Below are positions 1 through 10,962 of a stretch of DNA of 64,000 nt, one piece after another. Location of the stretch: positions 24,661,501 to 24,725,500 of the forward strand of contig CM073886.1 of NCBI GenBank assembly GCA_037176705.1. The letters run 5' to 3'. The stretch's first letter is position 1, and every line of letters begins with the position of its first letter. Under the pieces are notes generated by a model, which had not been told where the DNA came from, ran no database searches, and worked only from the letters and a program-made list of their open reading frames with translations. The DNA comes from Molossus alvarezi. Lineage: Eukaryota > Chordata > Mammalia > Chiroptera > Molossidae. Both the position numbers and the translations under genes were made by a program.

Positions 1-230
1 CTTGACTTTCTTGAGACCTGAGCGTGAGATGAACTGAGATGATGCTCAGTCAAGATAGGCAGAGGGTGCAGCCAAAACAAATCTGAACAGAGTATGTACT
101 ATGTACCAGTGAAAACTGGTGATCTGGAGCAATGTGCTCTGTGATCCCATGAGGCCCATCTTGAAGGATTTGGGGTAATTTGAGAGGAATATGAGAGGAC
201 AAAAACTGAGCTCATGGAGGCCAGCTAGAC

Positions 231-372
231 CAGTGGTTGTCAGGCCTAGCAACACGTAGGTAGCGTAAGTATGTCTGACCCCTTCCCAGACCCAGTGGGT
301 CAGCATCTCTGAGGGTGGAGACCTGGCATGAGCATTTAAAGTTCCCCAGCTGATTCCAAGGTGCAGCCTAGA
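231..372 (+). mobile_element. MER5A-like hAT-Charlie non-autonomous element
   Basis: The block opens with the hAT terminal motif CAGTGGTTGTCA and closes with a degraded copy of the other end (GATTCCAAGGTGCAGCC). Between them it follows the MER5A consensus as I remember it (GTGGGTCAGCATCTCTGAGG, then GAGCATTTAAAGTTCCCC). It is a short DNA-transposon relic without coding capacity, old and diverged. Confidence 0.7.
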
Positions 373-1251
373 GCTCTGTGACCACAGGTTCTTTTTGCCT
401 TTACTCTTGAGCCAGTAGCAACCAAGGTAACTTGTACTTGCAAACACACATCACCTCACCTGCCCTGCTGGTGGCCCTTTCTGCTCTGGACAGTGGGAAA
501 TGGGGAGTAGAGTCAATGACCCTTCAAGGAATCTCTGAGACCATATAGTATAATGACTCCATTTTCAAAATGAGAAAATGGAGCGCCTGAAATGCACAAT
601 GTCTTGACCCAAAAATACACAATTAATTAGCAGTAGATCCAGGATTCAAATGATGATTTTCCAACATCATCTTGAAAATAAAATAAAAAGAAGTTCTATT
701 AATAAGGGTTTGTCTTCCTGAGGCAATACTATTAACCTGAACTAGCTTGAGAAGGCATTGATGAGTGGACCTTCTTTCAAGAACAAAATAATTTATAATT
801 ATCCTAAATGTATGGGAATGAGAGTTTCGCAATCATGTGAAGGTTTATAAAAACATCTTGTTCAGTGAACTATGTTAAGTGTTCTCATTATGATCTCATT
901 TTTACCAGAAATGTATTGTATTTTTCAGGGAGTGTTTGCTTAGTACAAAAAGCTCTAATCTACCCTCTGAATGGTCATGCATCAACATTATTGAAAACCA
1001 AATGAATAAGGTACTGAAGGACTCTTTATGCTGAGGAAAGGCTTGGAATAGAATGGACTCAATAATAAAATAAATTAAAAAAATAATAGCAAACAGTTAT
1101 TAGCACCTGTGGGCACTTTTCTCAGTGACAGAGTAGTCAGATTTCGCAAATATAAATATAGGACACCCAGGTAAAATTGGATTTCAGATAAAAAACCAAT
1201 AATCTTTTAGCATAAGTAAGTTTTTTTTATGTTTCCTTGTTGATTCCATCA
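373..1251. other. No gene seen; AT-rich unique DNA
   Basis: I see no recognisable repeat or coding signal here. The short open frames (for example 623-832, minus) are AT-rich chance frames with no family resemblance. Confidence 0.5.
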
Positions 1252-1462
1252 ATTCAACTAAGTGAATTAATGCCATTCAATCCTTACAACCCTACGAGGT
1301 AGCTTCTGTGATAATTCCCATGATATAGATGAGACGACGGAGGCAGAGTGTTAGGTCACTTGCCCAAAATGACAAAGCTAGTACATGGCAGGGTTGGGAT
1401 TTGAACCCAGGAAGTCTGGCTCCCAAGCCTCTTAATTTAATCACAGTGAGATACTGCCTCCC
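1252..1462 (-). mobile_element. MIR SINE (antisense)
   Basis: The antisense MIR core is visible: CATTCAATCCTTACAACCCT, then AGATGAGACGACGGAGGCAGAG, then TTGCCCAAAATGACAAAGCTAGTA, then GATTTGAACCCAGG. This is an ancient tRNA-derived SINE common to mammals, heavily mutated and with no target duplication left. Confidence 0.75.
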
Positions 1463-1798
1463 TTAAGAAATAAGGTAAAAGACGGTCAACCACCATCCAG
1501 TGGGCAAACATTTATTCTGTGTCTGCTATGGTTAAGCACTGTGTTGAGTGAGAGAGAGAGATTTGGAAAAGTCATTTCCCTCTTTGGGCTGCCGGTTCCT
1601 CCTGTGTTCGAAGAAAGGATAAAGCCAGATCGTTTCTCCACTTGGTTGGTCAACTGGGGCAGTGGCTGGCGTCTAGATTCTGAGACAGCAGCTTTACAAG
1701 GCAGATTCTTGGAACGCAGATTTTCCAAGCCAGCTCTGCAGTTGAAGCTGATGAATCTAAAGTTTGAGACCCTTCAAAGGAGATGATCTCTATTCTTT
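1463..1798. other. No gene seen; faint MIR-like traces
   Basis: Small open frames on both strands (1486-1728 minus, 1541-1786 plus) overlap each other and resemble no protein family. The stretch around 1560-1600 weakly recalls MIR, too weakly to call. Confidence 0.4.
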
Positions 1799-1935
1799 GT
1801 GATTCTCACTCCTACGTGCACACTAAAATCACCTGGGGAGGTCATGATTCCTTGGGTGTAGGGTAGAACCAACTGGGTAAATCAATCTATTCCATTGATT
1901 CCATGAACTTCGGGAGCCAAGGGTGCGAACCACTG
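1799..1935 (+). mobile_element. Possible MER5-type hAT relic
   Basis: GTGATTCTCACTCC followed by AAAATCACCTGGGGAGGT resembles the left half of MER5A, and the right end GCGAACCACTG is a plausible inverted terminus. The centre does not match what I remember, so the family is tentative. Confidence 0.45.
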
Positions 1936-2050
1936 CTGTGTTCCCCAGCTCTAACTTGGTGTGATGGTGAGTGAATACCCATGGTTGAAACATCGTACAA
2001 AGTGAGGTTAGCGATAAAAGGGAATAAGATCAGTGATGTACCTTCATGAT

Positions 2051-2086
2051 ACATATATATATATATATATATGTATATCTATCTAT

Positions 2087-2146
<60 letters not shown>

Positions 2147-2160
2147 GGAGAGAGAGAGAG
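2051..2160. repeat. (TA)n/(ATCT)n microsatellite with GA tail
   Basis: There are about 90 bp of alternating TA with TATC interruptions, followed by a short AGAGAGAG run. Confidence 0.95.
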
Positions 2161-4323
2161 AACTTACTGTGAGCGTGGTGACTATATAAATACCTGACTG
2201 CAACTTGATATATTGCCACTGCTAAAATGTTTGTCCTCAGGAAGGAGATGGGTTTGGAGGGTACCATGTTCCTGCCTTTCTTTTGTGGACTCCTGGAATT
2301 TGCATCCCTCAGTCAGCTTCTAGAAGTCTCTAGGTTGGTAGGACACTCTAAGCTGGAGATGGCTGATGGAAATCTCAGGGTTTAAAAAAAATTTTTTTAC
2401 TTTATTTTAGTCATTTATTTTAACTTAAATTGTTAATATTTAATTTTTGTATTGAAAAAATTTTTTAGAAACCTGAGAGTCCTTAATACCCAATGTCTTT
2501 CATTCATTCAACAAATATCTACTGAGTACTGGGCAAATAAAGTGATCAAGACAGAAGAGAGCCTCGTCCCCAGGGGGTTTATGTTCGCGTTATCCTCAAT
2601 TAGGTCGGATGACAGCTTCTTTCTAGTAACCATGGTGCAGGCACAGAATTTTAGGCCTAATTTCAGCCCATCCTGAGGCAAAAGGGGGTAAGGAGGTGGA
2701 GTCCCACACACACAGTGACTCTTCAACGGGTTACATTCCATTTGCCAAAACAAGTCAGATGGCCCAGCCTGCTATCAATGGGCAAAAATGTATAACCCTC
2801 CTAGAACATAGAAGAATATAGACTAGATCACAGGCAATATTTTGGATAGACTGATGGAAAAATAATCTGAGGTCTAGTTAACCAAAGGGTATGTATATTG
2901 GGACAATCCTCTTTGCCTTCTCCTCCCTACAAGTTTATGAGGCGTTACAATTAAGAACAAACGTGGTGTTTAAAATATAAATGAATGGTTGGTATTTGGC
3001 AACACAATACAATGAATTGATGAGTGACCATCACCTGAACAGCCCATCCCCTTGAGCACCTGGTTACTCTCAGTACTCAGCTTGCCCCACCAAAGAGCCA
3101 GCCCAGAGCTTTCTCTCCCTGGACACCCTGAGCAACAGCACATGTACGCTGCCCATAGGCTGCTGGTGTCGACCGTTCAGGAAGAAGACCTTTTCATTCC
3201 CTGGCCATCCAAGGTGCAATCAGCTCTTGGGGACTGTCACCCTGTTCTTCACCACTGGTGCACATGGTGCCGTCACTGAGTGGTGAGATGCTGTACCCAT
3301 CCTCTCCCCTGGGAGGATGGGCATGGGATTAAAGCTTTCTTCTGATTTACTTTCCCTTCGGGTATCTGCCTTCTTGAAATAAAGAGCTCATCACTTGCAG
3401 AAGAAGGAATATTCTCTCAGCTCCACTGCTAGAAACAGAAATGCAGCTTTTACATCAACCGAAGACAAATTAATCTGCTTATTCCCAGCCACGGTCCAGC
3501 TTCCAATTGTCTGCAACTTTTGTCTCTCTTGGGCTGTCTAGGAAAATCACCTCTGGCCACAGAGATAAGGATCCATCAGGGAGTGGGTGGGCTGATCTAG
3601 GATTCCCCACATGGCCCTAATATGTAGGCTTCTGAGAAGCAGGCAGTCATGAGTTGTTGACATCATCTTCACACTTGCTGAGGGCCCTGCGGGAGAATCA
3701 GTCAGGCTCCAGGAGCGGGGGAAAGAGGTGTTAAAATAAAGCCTCCTTCTGAAAGGGCACATCTCCGCTCTCCATTTCTAGGAACTCCAGACAACGTAGG
3801 CACAGGCAAGATGTTCAGCCATGCGCAGGATGAATGAAATGCTATTGAAATAGCCATGAGATCCAATTACTTATCTATCCAACTCACAAAAATTAAAATG
3901 TTTGGTAAAACCCAGTACGGGCGAGATGCTGAGGAAACGGGCACGCTCGTTCACTGACGTGGGTGTAAACCCGGGCCAGCTTCTTTTAAGAGCAAAAAGG
4001 AATACTTGTCAAAGCACAGAAAAAGTCTTTTCTTTTTGGCTCAGTGAGCCAAACCTCTGTAAATGTGTCTTACCGATGCACTAATCTGTGTGCAAAGTTG
4101 TGTGCAGACCAACTTTCCCCTGGCTGCATTGGAACTGCCGCAGATGGTAAATAACCTAAATGTTTATCAATAGTGGACTAATTAAACGAGTCAAGGTATA
4201 GTCACATAATAGAATACCAGGAAGCTGAAATACTGAAAAGTATCCATGCAAGCTGATATGAAAAGATGTCCAACATGTGTTGCTAAGAGTTAAAAGCAAG
4301 TTAGAAAATGATTCTTTTAGATG
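2161..4323. other. No gene seen; mostly unique DNA
   Basis: This stretch holds only short chance frames (2452-2676, 3052-3279 and 3902-4084 plus; 3547-3762 minus) with no recognisable protein. Around 2500-2570 there is a faint old interspersed-repeat motif (TTCATTCATTCAACAAATATCTACTGAG). I could not identify an exon. Confidence 0.5.
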
Positions 4324-4490
4324 AGGGTGTCTCAGCTTCAGCACTATTGACATTTTGGGCCAAATAATTCTTTGGTGTGGGGACTGTGCTGTGCATTATA
4401 GGACTTTGAGCAGCATCCATGACTGCTACTCACTAGTTGCCAGCAGCAACCCCCGCCATCTCAGGTTGTGACCATAAAAAATGTCTCCTG

Positions 4491-4718
4491 TCCGGCCGGT
4501 GCGGTTCAGCGGTTGAGCATCAACCCATGCACCAGGAGGTCGCCGGTTCGATTTCCAGTCAGGACACATGCCCAGGTTGTGGGTCAGATCCCCAGTGGGG
4601 AGCATGCAAGAGGTAGCCAATCGATGTTCTCTCTCTTCAATGTTTCTATCTCTCCCTCTCACTTCCTCTCTCTATAAAATCAATAAAGGGAAAAAAATTA
4701 AAAAAAAAAAAGTGTCTC
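4491..4718 (+). mobile_element. Ves-type tRNA-derived SINE, first of tandem pair
   Basis: The head GGCCGGTGCGGTTCAGCGG resembles a pol III A box. GCCGGTTCGATTTCC is the B box, followed by the bat SINE body (CAGGACACATGCCCAGG), a CTCTCT-rich tail, AATCAATAAA and A-tracts. Flanks read ATGTCTCCTG on the left and GTGTCTCTG on the right, consistent with a target duplication. Confidence 0.9.
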
Positions 4719-4922
4719 TGGCCTGGCCGGTATGGCTCAGCTGGTTGGGCGTCGTCCCCAGCACCAAGAGGTTGCAGATGTGATTCCCGGTCAGAGCACG
4801 TGCAGATTTCAGGCTCAGTTCCTTTGGGGGGGGGGGGGCATCCAAGAGGTAACCAATTGATGCTTTGCTCACATTGATGTTTCTCTCTCTCTAAATTTGA
4901 TAAAAAAAATCTTTTTAAAAAA
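4719..4922 (+). mobile_element. Ves-type SINE, second of tandem pair
   Basis: It starts with GGCCTGGCCGGTATGGCTCAG, has a decayed B box (GTGATTCCCGGTCAG) and ends in a CTCTCT tail plus A-rich tract. A run of 13 G lies at about 4827-4839. The right flank (GCTCTCCTG) is a third copy of the same target-like sequence, so this SINE appears to have landed at the boundary of the first. Confidence 0.88.
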
Positions 4923-5046
4923 GCTCTCCTGACATTGCTACATGTTCCCTGGGGGAGAGGGGTACAAAAACAGCCCTGGTTGAGAACTACTGCTCTAGAT
5001 GCATGGAACTTATGAGTTATGGGTGTTTGTGTGCACAGGTCATTTC

Positions 5047-5301
5047 TTTTTTTTTTTTAATCCTCACTCAAGGATATTTTTCTATTTATCCTCAGATACA
5101 GTGGGAGGGAGGGAGAAAGAGAGAGAGAGAGAGAGAAACATCGACCTGAAAGAGACATATAGATTGGCTGCCTCCTCCATGACCCCAATCAGGGCCAAGG
5201 ATGAATCACAACCGAGGTATGTGCCTTTGACCCAAATTGAACCCACGGCTCACTGGTCTGTGGGCCGATGTTCTAACCACTAGGCAAAACTGGCCAGGGC
5301 T
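5047..5301 (-). mobile_element. Ves-type SINE (antisense)
   Basis: It begins with a poly(T)/TAATCCTCACTC tail and a GA-rich tract, then TGGCTGCCTCC, an antisense B box (ATTGAACCC) and the end AACTGGCCAGGGC. It is an antisense copy of the same family as 47964-48220. Confidence 0.9.
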
Positions 5302-5499
5302 AAAGAGCATTTTTTAAAGAGTCATTGTGACCAAAGAACTCATCACCTGCTTCCCACTGGCGTTTGGAGTGTGCACAGGGTGAAGAGTTATGGGACAGAG
5401 CAAGATGGGCTGCAGCTGCAAGCCATAAAGTACACATGTTTTGGGGTATACATAGATCCCCTGTAGCCACTATAGAATGAGTTTGGGAAACTGATTTGC
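5302..5499. other. Nothing recognised
   Basis: Short unique stretch between a SINE and a MIR. Confidence 0.4.
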
Positions 5500-5690
5500 T
5501 GGAAAGAGCATGAATATGCCTTTGGAGCTGGAGGGTTTGGTTTTAATTCAAGATTTGCTTCTTAATAGTATATGATGTCCCCAAGTTACCTCTCTGAACC
5601 TGTTTCCTCATTTGCAAAGTGAGCATAAAATTATTTAATTGACATAAATTTTGTGAGCATTACATAATACACACAATGTGCATGCACTCA
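5500..5690 (+). mobile_element. MIR SINE
   Basis: It shows the MIR order: GAGCTGGAGGGTTTGGTTTTAATTC, then CCCCAAGTTACCTCTCTGAACC, then TGTTTCCTCATTTGCAAAGTG. Ancient and diverged. Confidence 0.7.
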
Positions 5691-5794
5691 CGCACATACA
5701 CATACACACAATTTCTGCATAAAATTTCAGGTGACTTTCAGTACCTTCTCTGAATGGAGTCAAAGAGGACTCAACCATGATGATTGAGAGCTTT

Positions 5795-5945
5795 TTCTTT
5801 AGAATCAAACATACTAATCCAAATCTCAACTCTGTAACATGGTTGCTGCGTGACCTGGGGAAAATTAATGAACTTCTCTGAGTCTCAGTTTTCTAATTTT
5901 TTTTTTTTCTGCATGAAAACCATCATAAAAATTGGAGACACTGAC
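5795..5945 (+). mobile_element. MIR SINE fragment
   Basis: AAATCTCAACTCTGTAAC, then GCGTGACCTGGGG, then CTTCTCTGAGTCTCAGTTTTCT is the MIR core and 3' half. It is a separate copy from the one just upstream. Confidence 0.65.
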
Positions 5946-5994
5946 GTGTGATCCTCCCTGATGCTGCAAAGCCTGCAGAGTTGAGATAGATAAT

Positions 5995-6400
5995 TGTCTC
6001 AGGTCTTATATTACTTAGCAACAGAACTCAAATTGGTTTAGGTCAAGGAAGGGATTTAATGACCCACATATGGGAACAGGTTAGGGATTATTCTGATATG
6101 GCTACTTGGGTACCACTGGTTGCAGACACTCAGATGATGTCATGAGGGCTTGGTCTCTTCCCATCTCCTCGTTTCATTTTATTCTGCATTGGTTTTCTTC
6201 TCAGGCAGGCTCTCTGCAGGTGGAAACAGGATGACTGCACACACCGAGAAACCCTAGCATCCAGAGTGCCGCTGCCAAGCAGTCCAGGCAAAGTTCCCGG
6301 GCTGTGCTATTAAGCCTGCCTGAGTCTCACGCCCGTCTCGGAAACAATCACTGTGTCCAGGAAGAGGCAATGCTCTATGAGGCCAGCCCTGGCTCACACG
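5995..6400. other. Possible old interspersed repeat, unassigned
   Basis: The organisation (TTAGCAACAGAACTCAAATTGG, later CTCTGCAGGTGGAAACAGGATG) recalls a dispersed mammalian repeat also hinted at around 47208-47590. I cannot name the family. No coding signal. Confidence 0.3.
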
Positions 6401-6520
6401 CCCATCCCTGAGAGTACAGTAGGGTCAGCTCCTCCGAACCACTTGGAGAAGTTTCAAGATGGGTCTGTTATCCGTGGCATTTACCGTGATAAATTATGTA
6501 CTAACTTTCTCTTCTTGTAC

Positions 6521-6712
6521 CAGTGGTTCTCAACCTGTGGGCCACGACCCCTTTGGGGGTCGAACGACCCTTTCACAGGGGTTGCCTAAGACATAACAGT
6601 AGCACAATTACAGTTATGAAGTAGCAACGAAAATAACTTTATGGTTGGGGGTCACCACCACATGAGGAACTGTATTAAAGGTTCGTGGCATTAGGAAGGC
6701 TGAGAACCACTG
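6521..6712 (+). mobile_element. SPIN non-autonomous hAT transposon
   Basis: The 192-bp element opens with CAGTGGTTCTCAACC and closes with GGCTGAGAACCACTG, terminal inverted repeats matching at 14 of 15 positions. The interior carries the diagnostic SPIN block CCCCTTTGGGGGTCGAACGA and the 3' block AGTAGCAACGAAAATAACTT. SPIN (Space Invader) elements have a patchy vertebrate distribution attributed to horizontal transfer. This copy keeps no transposase and is an internally deleted form. An 8-bp target duplication is not obvious (TCTTGTAC against TATCTAGA). Confidence 0.9.
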
Positions 6713-7937
6713 TATCTAGACTCTGTGTAGCACAAGGGCTTGGACTCTGTAAGACCAGTGTCTAGTACAAAGCCTGAAATATGTGTGATCAATTACGGTT
6801 CCCATAATGCAATGAGTTACAGAGGCTATGTGCATTCTGATGACCTACCTGGGGTCTGTCCCACAGTCAAAAATATTTGCTGAGTGAATCGATAGTTCCT
6901 ATGAAGTGGGAAATCATATCTGACTCACTGTTTGTATTCTCAGCAAAGTACACATTAAGTGACCAATTAATACTTGTTAAATAAGCAATCGGTTGAAAGA
7001 ATGAGCTCTAAGTTCCATCACAGCAGGGATCTCATCTCCTCCATCTCTTAATGCCCAGTGACAGGTCCAGCGAGCCCTACCCTCTAGGGACCCAGGCCCC
7101 TCCAGCCACACCCTAGCTCCCTCCTGGTGGACAGTTGCCCCTCACCTATTCCCCAGAAGATGTTCAGAGGATGGGGGCCCTGGGGAGAAGGTAGTGGGTT
7201 TGAAAATGAACGAGAGCGCAGGGAGACAAATGAGGGGTTCATTCCAAGTTCATGTCTATCTAATTTTGCAAGGAATTTGGAAAGGAGAACAAAGTTTTCA
7301 TGCATAATGCTGCTTATTAAAATGCCTGCTCTCTCTGACGGTGATTAAGACGGATGCAGCCTTGCACTGGCTTTCAGAGAGAGTGGGAGAACCACTGGCA
7401 GTTTTCCCGTCAGGGTTTTTCACGAAGCAGCAGCAGCTCCTAGGTCCCCTCCTTTGCGCTTCCTGCTCCAGCCGCCTATCCTGCAGAGCTCGGGCTGCTT
7501 CAAGGCCCCGGGGGAGGAATTCATCAGGGACTGACAAGTGGCAAATGACATTAGCTTCCAAGCCTGTTAAAGGACATGAAGGTAGCAGGCGCGGTGCCCT
7601 ATTCCCCTCTCCCGTTCCCAGCCCTGTGCCTGCCCTAGTGCCTGGGTCCAGGGAGACATACTTTGAATCGTTCTGTTGTGGACAGCTGTCCCTTTTGGCT
7701 TCCACATCCATTTTCTTTTCTTCGGTTATCAATACCTTCCTTTTATTTCGGAGAACCACTCCTTTCCCTCAGTCAGGGATTAAAGGAGCCAATATCGTAA
7801 AGTTGTTCAAAAGACTCCCTGACTTAATTAACGTTTGTTATCACTATAGGTAACATTATATTGTAATCCATGAAACACCCATGAAACGGGATGCCATAAA
7901 TAAAAGAACTATAAGAGTGTATGAAAGAGCTTTATAA
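6713..7937. other. Non-repetitive DNA, GC-richer centre; no gene assigned
   Basis: From about 7084 to 7860 the DNA is richer in G+C than its surroundings. It has overlapping open frames on both strands (7341-7853 plus, 170 codons; 7298-7759 minus, 153 codons). Neither translation resembles a known family, and openness on both strands suggests composition rather than coding. No repeat is recognised. Confidence 0.45.
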
Positions 7938-8207
7938 AATTTTATTTATTTATTTATTCATTTATTTTAATCCTCACCCGAGAATATTTTTCTATTTATC
8001 TTCAGAGTGGGAGGGAGAGAAAGGAGGAGAAAGGGAGAGAGAGAGAAACATCGACGTGAGAGGGACATATCAAGTGGCTGCCTCCCGCACGACTCCGACC
8101 AGATAGGGACGAACCACAACCAAGCCATGTGCCCTTGGCCGAAATCGAACTCACAGCTCATTGGTCCGTGGGCCGAAGCTCTACCGCTGAGCCAAACCAG
8201 CCAGGAC
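7938..8207 (-). mobile_element. Ves-type SINE (antisense)
   Basis: It shows a (TTTA)n/poly(T) tail and TAATCCTCACCCGAGAATA, then a GGGAGAGAGAGAG tract and ACATCGACGTGAGAGGGACA. Next come the antisense B box (AAATCGAACTC) and the end AAACCAGCCAGGA. Several CpGs are retained, suggesting a fairly young copy. Confidence 0.9.
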
Positions 8208-8879
8208 TGAAAACAAAACATCATGACTTATCTTTTAAAAGCACTTAGTAAGCATTAGACTTGGAAGGTAAAATCAAGGGCAAGTCAGAAAGTAAGACCA
8301 AAAGACAAAAACACCTACAGACAAATATAGACATATTTTTAATTTGAGTGTCCATTCAAGAGGTCCAATATTTTACTAAAAAGAGTCCTCAAAAATAGAA
8401 TAGGGATTACAAAGGTACGTAAATTATCAAATAAAAAATATAAAAAAATGTCTCAGGTTTGAAAAACACTCTCTTCCTAACTCAGTGCCCAGAACAAAAA
8501 AAGTGGACAAAAATGCCAATACATATCATAATTAAGTTTTAAAACAAAGGAAGTAAAGAAAAAAATTAAAATGCTTGAATGGAGAATAAAAGCAGACAAT
8601 GTCCGAAGGATTTGAAATTGATATAGTATTACATTTCTTATTAATGGCTTCGGAAAGTGGGAGACAGTAGAGCAAAGCTATCAAAATTCTGATTAATAAT
8701 GATTTCCACATAATTTTATACCCATTCATACTATAGATAAAAAATAAGGGAGAACCTTTCTTTTTTCAAATTTTAAATTTCTCAGAAAGCTGTTGGACAA
8801 TGTGTTTAAAAGAAGTAAACCAAAAGATAGCAAAATAAGTTTCCTAAGGAAGCAGTCTAGCAGAGAATAGAGGCAAAGG
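8208..8879. other. No gene seen; AT-rich
   Basis: AT-rich sequence with A-tracts and only chance open frames. Confidence 0.45.
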
Positions 8880-9008
8880 TAATTCCAAGAATGGTTTTGA
8901 TTGTCAGGGAAGGGGATTGGGGAGAGGTGAGGAGGGGTATAAATGGTGATGGACAGAGACTTGATTTGGGGTGATAAACACACAATACAGCGTATAGATG
9001 ATGTGTTG
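8880..9008 (+). mobile_element. L1 3' UTR fragment
   Basis: GGTGATGGACAGAGACTTGA, then GGGGTGATAAACACACAATACAG, then ATAGATGATGTGTTGTAG is the terminal part of an old L1 3' UTR, running straight into the GATA microsatellite. The 5' limit is uncertain. Confidence 0.6.
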
Positions 9009-9050
<42 letters not shown>

Positions 9051-9114
9051 CAGATATGATAGATAGACAGGTAGATAGATAGACAGATGACAGACAGACA
9101 GACAGACAGATAGA
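9009..9114. repeat. (GATA)n/(GACA)n microsatellite
   Basis: About nine perfect GATA units, then interrupted GATA/GACA, then a run of GACA units. Antisense open frames across it (8726-9247, 8857-9330) only translate the repeat. Confidence 0.95.
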
Positions 9115-9805
9115 AAGGTTTTGAAGGAAAGTGCCTAGATGGCAGCTGGGAAGTAGTCCTGGAGAACAAGACAGACAGGCAGGAGAAAGAAAACAGGGGC
9201 ATTTGAAGGATATGAATAGAGAATCTCCGGGAAAACAGCAAAACCAATGAAATAACTGATTCATTTGTGAAGAAAACAGTGGTGAAAGGATTTCCAGAGT
9301 TCTGTGGGGAGCGTTAAGTAATTCATACATAGAAAACTAATCAAATAAAAAATAAAGTAATTATCCACTTCAGGAAAACAGAAATTTATATAACTGAGAA
9401 AAGATAAAGTACACTGTTTGACTCAGCAGGTAATATATACATACTAACAAGGCCGTGACCTATTAATAAATAAGTTGTTATAATGTAAACAATGAAAGTT
9501 TAATTAAATTTGAGATTTGACTTTATTGAAAGGGTTGGAGAGAAAACACAAACCAATCAGAAAATAATTAACAAGATGGCAATAGTAAGTCCTGCTTTAA
9601 AAAAAAAAAGTCTTAAAAATATGCATAGAGCTACACACACACTAATAAGTACAAGTAAAAGTGACTAAGTACAAACAAGACAATGGATTATGTCAGTGTC
9701 ATTCTGATTGCAATATTTTACGACAGTTTTACAAGACATTATCATTAGAGTCAATGGAGTAAGTGGTACACAGGATCTCTGTATTATTTTCTATAGTTGT
9801 CAGAA
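9115..9805. other. No gene seen
   Basis: AT-rich unique sequence up to the target duplication of the next L1 insert. Confidence 0.45.
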
Positions 9806-9819
9806 AAATTAAAGGCCAA

Positions 9820-10116
9820 GCCAAACAGAGAAAGACAAGTATCATATGAGCTCACTTATTTGTGGAATATAATGAACATAACAGTCTGAGGAATGGGGTA
9901 GTCCCAAAGACGTGGAAGTGGGGTACAGACTGACAATCCCCAGAAGAGGGAGTGGTGGGGGAGAGATAAACGACAGAACTTATATGCATGTATGCATGAA
10001 CAATGGACGTGGAAAACAAAGCTGGGGGCAGGGCAGGGAGGGAGGGGGAGGGGGGAATCTGTGGAGGAAAAAAGAGAAACATCTGTAACAAAAATAAATT
10101 AATTAAATAATAAAAA
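9820..10116 (+). mobile_element. Short 5'-truncated L1 3' end with target duplication
   Basis: The sequence from CCAAACAGAGAAAGACAAG to an A-rich tail matches the last ~300 bp of L1 copies A and C in this window, so it is the same young family. It is flanked by AAATTAAAGGCCAA (9806-9819) and AAATTAAAGGCTAA (10117-10130), a 14-bp duplication with one mismatch. Only the last ORF2 codons and 3' UTR are present. Confidence 0.9.
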
Positions 10117-10130
10117 AAATTAAAGGCTAA

Positions 10131-10247
10131 AATCCCACTGATTACTGTCTGGGGTCATGGAATCCCCTCTACTTCACTCCAGAGATAACATTAAGTTTAT
10201 GTGTATTCTTCTGGAATACATATAACAGCAGAAGAAATCGTCTTTGA
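10131..10247. other. Nothing recognised
   Basis: Short unique stretch. Confidence 0.4.
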
Positions 10248-10446
10248 ATTCAAACAAGCCTGGATTCAAATTCCAATCCCACCACTCAGTAGTCCTAGAG
10301 GAGCAATGTAACCTCTCTGAGCCTTAGCTTCCTCTTCATTGAAAGGGATATAACAATAGTACTTGTTCTGAGAATTTAACAAGTTAGTATGTGCCAGTCT
10401 GTTAGAACCGTGCCTGGCACGTAGTAAATGCTAGATGCTATTTCTA
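10248..10446 (+). mobile_element. MIR SINE
   Basis: A nearly full MIR order is present: AGCCTGGATTCAAATTCC, then AACCTCTCTGAGCCTTAG, then TTCTGAGAATTTAACAAG, then GTGCCTGGCACGTAGTAAATG. Confidence 0.8.
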
Positions 10447-10529
10447 TTATACATGTATCCCCCCGCAAAACGTGCAGCATACTTTTCTTGGCTGTTGATT
10501 GTCGTTTGTTCTCTATACTTGGTATCATG

Positions 10530-10800
10530 CTCCGGGCATCAGTCTTCTGTTTGCTTTTTTCTCCCTACAACGTCTTAGATTCCTTTCCATGTCACTAAAG
10601 ATTAAATTACCTTATTCTTTGTAATTGTTGCATCGTATTCCGTGGTTGGCTATATTTAAATTGATCATTTCTCTATTGCTGGAGATTTAGGTGGTTTCTA
10701 ATCTTTTGCGGTCTAAATTCATGTGAGTGTGTCTCTGAGCTATAGATGAGAAGAGGAATAGCTGCCTCACTGAATTTGTCTTTGAAATTTTCAGATTCAG
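10530..10800 (-). mobile_element. Old L1 ORF2 3' fragment (antisense)
   Basis: CCTTTCCATGTCACTAAAGA, then TGCATCGTATTCCGTGGTTG, then GGAGATTTAGGTGGTTTCTAATC follows the antisense L1 ORF2 3' end (compare 57700-57840). It is strongly diverged, so the boundaries are approximate. Confidence 0.45.
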
Positions 10801-10962
10801 TGCTGTCTATATACATTTCAAGCCCCCTCTCTCAATGGTTTGAAAATTCTCCTTGCCACTTGAGAAAACATTACTTGATGGAGGTATAACTTACATATTA
10901 CAAAATTCATCTATTTCTGTCAGTTTACACAGATTTGCAGGTAGCACCATGATTCACTTCTA

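Larger units (their letters stand above)
4324..4992 (-). mobile_element. MER20 hAT-Charlie element, split by two SINEs
   Basis: In antisense, 4324-4489 carries GCACTATTGACATTTTGGGCC and then the GTTGCCAGCAGCAACCCC region of MER20. The remainder resumes at 4926 (TGACATTGCTACATGTTCCC) and ends in CCTGGTTGAGAACTACTG, the element's terminal repeat. The roughly 435 bp between are two Ves SINEs, so MER20 was the older target. Confidence 0.8.

Noticed and set aside
7298..7853. Possible host protein on either strand (170 and 153 codons)
   Set aside because: Both strands are open over the same interval, neither translation shows a domain or family resemblance, and no splice context is evident.
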